This document shows positions 6,136 through 9,259 of a DNA stretch of 9,259 bases, piece after piece; positions within the stretch are counted from its first letter, which is position 1; each line of letters begins with the position of its first letter. The DNA is from Rhodoferax sp. (GTDB lineage Bacteria > Pseudomonadota > Gammaproteobacteria > Burkholderiales > Burkholderiaceae_C): assembly GCA_026785765.1 (NCBI GenBank), contig JAJAZK010000595.1:1-9259 (forward strand), read 5' to 3'. The notes below the pieces were generated by a model, which ran no database searches, was not told the DNA's origin, and worked only from the letters and a program-made list of their open reading frames with translations. A program made the position numbers and the translations under genes.

Positions 6136-6660
6136 ATGGAAATCAACAAGCAATGCGTGGTAGCACTGACCTGGACGCTGAAGGACACTTTGGGCGAGGT
6201 GCTGGATGAGCTGGCGGACCCGGTCGAGTTCCTGGTGGGCGGCGACGACCTGTTCGTGGCGATCGAAGATGCCTTGCAGGGCCATGCGGCGGGTGCACTG
6301 GTCAACCTGCACCTGGAGCCGGAACAGGCCTTCGGGGACTTCGACGACCAACTGGTTTTTCTCGAAGCAAGGAAGCTGTTTCCCCCTGAGATCGAAGAGG
6401 GCATGGGCTTCGAAGGCAGTGCACTTCCTGCGGGTTGCAATCCAGCTGCGCCAAAGGACGCCCTGTATACGGTGACAGAACTTTATCCCGACCATGTGGT
6501 GCTGGACGGCAACCACCCGTTGGCTGGCATCGCATTGCGGCTGTCACTCACAGTCGCGGCAGTGCGCGAGGCGAGCCAGGAAGAAATCGGGAGCGGCACT
6601 GCGGGCACCGGTTTCTTCAAGGTGCACGCGCAGGCTCCGGGATCGCGCAACCTGCACTGA
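6136..6660 (+). CDS. SlyD-like FKBP-type peptidyl-prolyl isomerase
   Basis: A 174-residue cytoplasmic protein built as an FKBP domain with an inserted flap (IF) chaperone domain, as in SlyD. N-terminal FKBP strands are MEINKQCVVALTWTLKDTLGEVLDE (1-25), then DPVEFLVGGDDLFVAIEDALQGHAAG (28-53) and EPEQAFGDFDDQLV (61-74); the IF domain ends with YTVTELYPDHVVLDGNHPLAG (111-131), and the FKBP closes with LRLSLTVAAVREASQEEI (134-151). The GNHPLAG signature is diagnostic of the group. Compared with E. coli SlyD, the aromatic residues of the active site differ (W13 for Tyr, F66/F69 region for Tyr), the IF tip is about 8 residues longer (ALPAGCNPAAPKDA), and the His/Cys metal-binding tail is missing. 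The ATG at 6136 gives the conserved N-terminus; upstream in-frame ATG at 6064 lies inside roxA. Confidence 0.88.
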   Translation: MEINKQCVVALTWTLKDTLGEVLDELADPVEFLVGGDDLFVAIEDALQGHAAGALVNLHLEPEQAFGDFDDQLVFLEARKLFPPEIEEGMGFEGSALPAGCNPAAPKDALYTVTELYPDHVVLDGNHPLAGIALRLSLTVAAVREASQEEIGSGTAGTGFFKVHAQAPGSRNLH

Positions 6661-6745
6661 CAAGCAAAGGGCCGCAAATTCACCGGAGTGTCGCGACGCG
6701 TCTGTCCGCTTGCCCGTGTTCTGGCGCCCACAGCGCGGCAGCCAT

Positions 6746-6765
6746 CAAAGAAGCCCAAAACGGGC
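6746..6765 (-). terminator. Probable terminator after dut
   Basis: On the minus strand, GCCC-GTTTT-GGGC (6765-6753) is followed by TTCTTTG. The stem is only 4 bp and the T-tract is interrupted, so the terminator is modest. It lies about 65 nt past the dut stop codon. GC-rich inverted repeats at 6802-6819 and 6813-6829, directly after the dut stop, could add to it. The same region separates the convergent FKBP gene; I see no separate gene in 6661-6829. Confidence 0.4.
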
Positions 6766-6829
6766 GATGCATTCATTGCTGCGGCGCAGGATCGGCTGCC
6801 TCACGGGCGTGGCCCGGTGCCGTCCCGGG

Positions 6830-7276
6830 TCAGGTCTGACCGGTCGATCCATAACCCGCTTCGCCACGCCCACTCGGAGGAAACTCAGCCACGAAGTTGA
6901 AGCGGGCCTGTACCACCGGCACGATCACCAACTGTGCAATACGCTCCATGGGTTCTATGGTGTACGCCTGCGGACTGCGGTTCCACGCGCTGACCATCAA
7001 CTGGCCCTGGTAGTCGCTGTCGATCAGGCCGACCAGGTTGCCCAGCACGATGCCGTGTTTATGGCCCAGGCCGGAGCGCGGCAGGATCAACGCTGCGTAA
7101 GCCGGATCGGCCAGGTAAATCGCCAACCCCGTAGGAACCAGTTGCCAGGCGTTGGGTGCCAGTGTCAGCGCGCTGTCGAGACAGGCACGCAAGTCGAGCC
7201 CGGCACTGCCGGCCGTGGCGTAGGTCGGCATGCTCTGCAGCAGCCGCCCATCGAGCAGCTTGACGTCAACTTTCAT
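6830..7276 (-). CDS. dut: dUTP diphosphatase (dUTPase)
   Basis: Dut hydrolyses dUTP to dUMP and pyrophosphate, keeping uracil out of DNA and feeding thymidylate synthesis. This trimeric-type enzyme has 148 residues (E. coli 151) and all five motifs: I AGSAGLDLR (22-30), II RSGLGHKHG (67-75), III GLIDSDYQGQL (83-93, catalytic D88), IV RIAQLVIVP (112-120), V GRGEAGYGSTG (136-146). Motif V carries Ala at 140 where the family usually has the first Gly of a GG pair; the following aromatic (Y142) and GSTG are intact. The ATG at 7276 overlaps the coaBC stop as ATGA, so dut is translationally coupled to coaBC. Confidence 0.96.
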   Translation of the reverse strand: MKVDVKLLDGRLLQSMPTYATAGSAGLDLRACLDSALTLAPNAWQLVPTGLAIYLADPAYAALILPRSGLGHKHGIVLGNLVGLIDSDYQGQLMVSAWNRSPQAYTIEPMERIAQLVIVPVVQARFNFVAEFPPSGRGEAGYGSTGQT

Positions 7277-8511
7277 GTGGTTGTCGCCCGATCCGCCGGT
7301 GCCGCAGCCAGCATGCCGGCACAATGCGCCACCAACTGGCGCGCCAACTCGAGTTTGGGCGCGCGCGGCAGTTCCAGCACGGCCGTCGCCGTGACCAGCA
7401 GCAAGGCGTTGTCGTCCATGCCAAAGGTAGCAGGACCGATATTACCGACCAGCAGCGGAACGCCTTTGCGCAGGCGCTTGGCTTGGGCATTGGCCAACAA
7501 GTCCTGGCTCTCGGCAGCGAATCCGACACACAACAAGGCGCCACTACGCGCGCGCTCGGAGCGCGCCACCTCAGCCACAATGTCCGGGTTTTCGGCGAAA
7601 CGCAACTGCGGCAGCCCGCCCGAACCGTCCTTCTTGATTTTTTGGTCGGATGCGTTGTCGACGCGCCAGTCGGCGACCGCCGCCGCCGCCACCATGAGGC
7701 TTGCCCTGTGCGCCTGCTCCAGCGTTGCCGCGTGCATTTCCCGCGCCGAGCGCACATCGATGCGGGTCACGCCGCGCGGGGTCGCAAGCGCCACCGGTCC
7801 GGCCACCAGGGTTACTACTGCGCCCGCTTCGTGGGCCGCCCTGGCGATTGCAAACCCCATCTTGCCGCTGCTGAGATTGGTAATGCCGCGCACCGGATCG
7901 ATCGCTTCGTAGGTCGGTCCGGCAGTCACCAGCACCTGCTGACCTACCAGTAGCTTGGGTTGGAAGAAGGCGATCACATCCTCCACCAACTCGGCTGGCT
8001 CCAGCATCCGCCCGTCACCGGTCTCACCACAGGCTTGGTCACCACTGCCAACACCCAGCAACACCGTACCGTCCTGGCGCAATTGCTCCATGTTGCGCTG
8101 CGTTGCTGGATGGGCCCACATCTCGCGGTTCATTGCCGGTGCCAGAAGCAACGGCACGCGGGGCCGCGGGCGCGCCAGGCACATCAAGCTCAGCAATTCG
8201 TCCGCCGCTCCATGCGCCAGTTTGGCCATGAAATCCGCACTGCACGGCGCCACCAGAATCGCGTCCGCCGCGCGCGCGAGATTGATGTGCGGCATGTTGT
8301 TGGGCTCGCGTACATCCCACTGCGAGGTCTGAACCACTCTGCCGCTGAGTGCCTGCATCGTCACTGCAGTGATGAAGCGTTCGGCCGACTGCGTCATCAC
8401 GACCTGCACCGTGGCACCTTCCTTGATCAGGGCGCGGCATAGCTCCGCCGCCTTGTAACAGGCGATGCCGCCGGTCAGGCCCAGTACCAGATGTCTGTCG
8501 CGTAGTTGCAT
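7273..8511 (-). CDS. coaBC: Bifunctional phosphopantothenoylcysteine decarboxylase / phosphopantothenate-cysteine ligase
   Basis: CoaBC (Dfp) carries out two successive coenzyme A steps: CTP-dependent joining of cysteine to phosphopantothenate (CoaB) and FMN-dependent decarboxylation (CoaC). The protein has 412 residues. The CoaC flavodoxin-like half (about 1-185) shows LTGGIACYKAAELCRAL (12-28), H75 in MPHINLA, APCSADFMAKLA (88-99), PAMNREMW (125-132) and catalytic C161 in GDQACGETGDGRM. The CoaB half (about 188-412) shows LVTAGPTYEAIDPVRGITNLSSGKMG (194-219, N212 for the acyl-cytidylate step), a lysine cluster KIKK (291-294), FAENPDI (305-311) and GFAAES (330-335). The ATG at 8511 is chosen because it begins the conserved LVLGLTGGIA strand closely; no strong Shine-Dalgarno is seen. 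dut follows with a 4-nt ATGA overlap; pyrG is divergent. Confidence 0.96.
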   Translation of the reverse strand: MQLRDRHLVLGLTGGIACYKAAELCRALIKEGATVQVVMTQSAERFITAVTMQALSGRVVQTSQWDVREPNNMPHINLARAADAILVAPCSADFMAKLAHGAADELLSLMCLARPRPRVPLLLAPAMNREMWAHPATQRNMEQLRQDGTVLLGVGSGDQACGETGDGRMLEPAELVEDVIAFFQPKLLVGQQVLVTAGPTYEAIDPVRGITNLSSGKMGFAIARAAHEAGAVVTLVAGPVALATPRGVTRIDVRSAREMHAATLEQAHRASLMVAAAAVADWRVDNASDQKIKKDGSGGLPQLRFAENPDIVAEVARSERARSGALLCVGFAAESQDLLANAQAKRLRKGVPLLVGNIGPATFGMDDNALLLVTATAVLELPRAPKLELARQLVAHCAGMLAAAPADRATTT

Positions 8512-8538
8512 GGAAACGGCCCGCCAACTGGCATGGCA

Positions 8539-8566
8539 ATTGTGAGAAAGATTCGCCTTGCCGCAA
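8539..8566 (-). promoter_or_regulatory. Possible coaBC promoter
   Basis: On the minus strand TTGCGG (8566-8561) and CACAAT (8544-8539) are separated by 16 nt. Each is an imperfect match. Transcription would start near 8532, about 20 nt before the coaBC ATG. Its -35 overlaps the -35 of the pyrG promoter on the other strand. Confidence 0.3.
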
Positions 8567-8585
8567 TGTAGCAGACGCCTATAAT
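8558..8585 (+). promoter_or_regulatory. pyrG promoter (sigma70 type)
   Basis: TTGCCG (8558-8563, 4 of 6 matches) and a perfect TATAAT (8580-8585) are separated by 16 nt. Transcription should begin near 8592, giving a leader of about 36 nt before the pyrG ATG. This is the best promoter in the window. Confidence 0.75.
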
Positions 8586-8603
8586 TCTGCTTTATCACCT
8601 GAT

Positions 8604-8619
8604 CGAACCGAACGGTTCG
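8604..8619 (+). repeat. Perfect 16-bp inverted repeat in the pyrG leader
   Basis: CGAACCG-AA-CGGTTCG is fully symmetrical except for the central AA. As RNA it gives a 6-bp stem with a GAAC loop, ending 8 nt before the ATG, right where a Shine-Dalgarno sequence would be expected. As DNA it is an operator-like dyad about 12-27 nt after the predicted transcription start. Confidence 0.65.
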
Positions 8620-8627
8620 CCCCTGAC

Positions 8628-9259
8628 ATGACCAAATTTGTCTTCGTCACCGGCGGTGTCGTGTCCTCCCTTGGCAAGGGAATCGCCTCAGCCTCCCTCG
8701 CTGCGATCCTGGAATCGCGAGGCCTGACAGTCACTTTGATCAAGCTCGATCCGTACCTCAACGTGGACCCGGGAACGATGTCACCGTTCCAGCACGGCGA
8801 GGTGTTCGTCACCGAGGACGGCGCGGAAACCGATCTGGATCTGGGGCACTACGAGCGTTTCATCGAAACCCGCATGCGCCGCAGCAACAATTTCACTACC
8901 GGGCAGATTTACAAGAGTGTGCTGGAGAAGGAGCGTCGCGGCGACTACCTGGGCAAGACCGTACAGGTGATTCCGCATGTCACCAACGAGATCCAGGAGT
9001 TCGTCAAACGCGGCGCACGTTTTGGCGAACCGGACGCAGTGGATGTAGCCATTGTGGAAATTGGTGGCACGGTGGGTGACATCGAGTCCCTGCCGTTTCT
9101 GGAAGCGGTGCGCCAGATGAGCCTCAAGCTGGGACCCAACAACTCGGCCTTTGTGCACCTCAGTTACGTGCCATGGATCGCCGCGGCAGGCGAACTCAAG
9201 ACCAAGCCGACCCAGCACACGGTGCAGAAGATGCGCGAGATCGGCATCCAGCCCGACGT
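8628..9259 (+). CDS. pyrG: CTP synthase, N-terminal part
   Basis: PyrG makes CTP from UTP with ATP and glutamine. Only the first 210 codons are present, so the window covers most of the amidoligase (synthetase) domain and none of the glutaminase domain. Landmarks: the P-loop FVTGGVVSSLGKGIA (6-20, K17), KLDPYLNVDPGTMSP (39-53), HGEVFVTEDGAETDLDLGHYERF (56-78, Mg ligand D71), ERRGDYLGKTVQVIPH (102-117), VEIGGTVGDIES (143-154, Mg ligand E144) and ELKTKPTQH (189-197, UTP/CTP site region). A short insertion relative to E. coli (near GARFGEPDAV) precedes E144. The ATG at 8628 gives the conserved MTKFVFVTGG start but has no Shine-Dalgarno; the preceding bases are CCCCTGAC. Confidence 0.97.
   Translation, partial: MTKFVFVTGGVVSSLGKGIASASLAAILESRGLTVTLIKLDPYLNVDPGTMSPFQHGEVFVTEDGAETDLDLGHYERFIETRMRRSNNFTTGQIYKSVLEKERRGDYLGKTVQVIPHVTNEIQEFVKRGARFGEPDAVDVAIVEIGGTVGDIESLPFLEAVRQMSLKLGPNNSAFVHLSYVPWIAAAGELKTKPTQHTVQKMREIGIQPD

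Noticed and set aside
7665..7700. GCC-type trinucleotide run in coaBC
   Set aside because: It encodes the normal Ala-rich strand VAAAAVADW of CoaB and is explained by codon use.
6494..7912. Open frame of 472 codons on the plus strand crossing the end of the FKBP gene, dut and coaBC
   Set aside because: It spans three genes with clear family motifs and is rich in Ser, Arg, Ala and Thr without domain structure; a GC-bias artefact.
1..9259. Defence system, toxin-antitoxin, CRISPR array, integrase or transposase
   Set aside because: None of the readable frames outside the housekeeping genes carries such motifs, there are no spaced direct repeats, and intergenic gaps are short.

Overview
The window is GC-rich chromosomal DNA of a betaproteobacterium, most likely of the Burkholderiales type. 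This rests on remembered protein resemblance (ParE, CoaBC, YycJ-like hydrolase, a 168-residue protein behind the RoxA-like oxygenase) and on gene order (dapA-bamC, coaBC-dut); no search was run. It is a compact housekeeping region. I see no rRNA, tRNA, CRISPR array, insertion sequence, prophage or defence cassette, and no gene-free stretch over about 190 bases.

Layout. (1) Positions 1-238, minus: the 5' end of parE (topoisomerase IV subunit B), cut by the window edge. (2) Positions 425-3949, plus: a likely transcription unit of a SAM-dependent methyltransferase, dapA, bamC and a YycJ-type metallo-beta-lactamase-fold hydrolase, closed by a bidirectional terminator at 3961-3988. (3) Positions 4015-4284, minus: a small alanine-rich lipoprotein whose mature chain is built of 7-residue repeats. 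(4) Positions 4456-6082, minus: a RoxA/YcfD-type ribosomal oxygenase, with an uncharacterised 168-residue protein overlapping its 3' end. (5) Positions 6136-6660, plus: a SlyD-like FKBP-type prolyl isomerase, divergent from roxA. (6) Positions 6830-8511, minus: coaBC and dut, overlapping by ATGA. (7) Positions 8628-9259, plus: the 5' part of pyrG, divergent from coaBC and cut by the window edge.

How the genes fit together. dapA feeds lysine and diaminopimelate (peptidoglycan) synthesis, and bamC belongs to the outer-membrane protein assembly machine; the dapA-bamC (formerly dapX/nlpB) linkage is an old conserved one. coaBC makes 4'-phosphopantetheine for coenzyme A, dut removes dUTP and supplies dUMP, and pyrG makes CTP, so the right end is cofactor and pyrimidine metabolism. 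The roxA/fkpB divergon pairs a ribosome-modifying oxygenase with a folding-helper family.

No clear new multi-gene system is present. The points most worth following are the heptad-repeat lipoprotein, the unknown protein coupled to RoxA, the palindromic SD-less leader of pyrG, two start codons placed 6-7 nt after a -10-like hexamer (possible leaderless mRNAs), and an FKBP with altered active-site aromatics.
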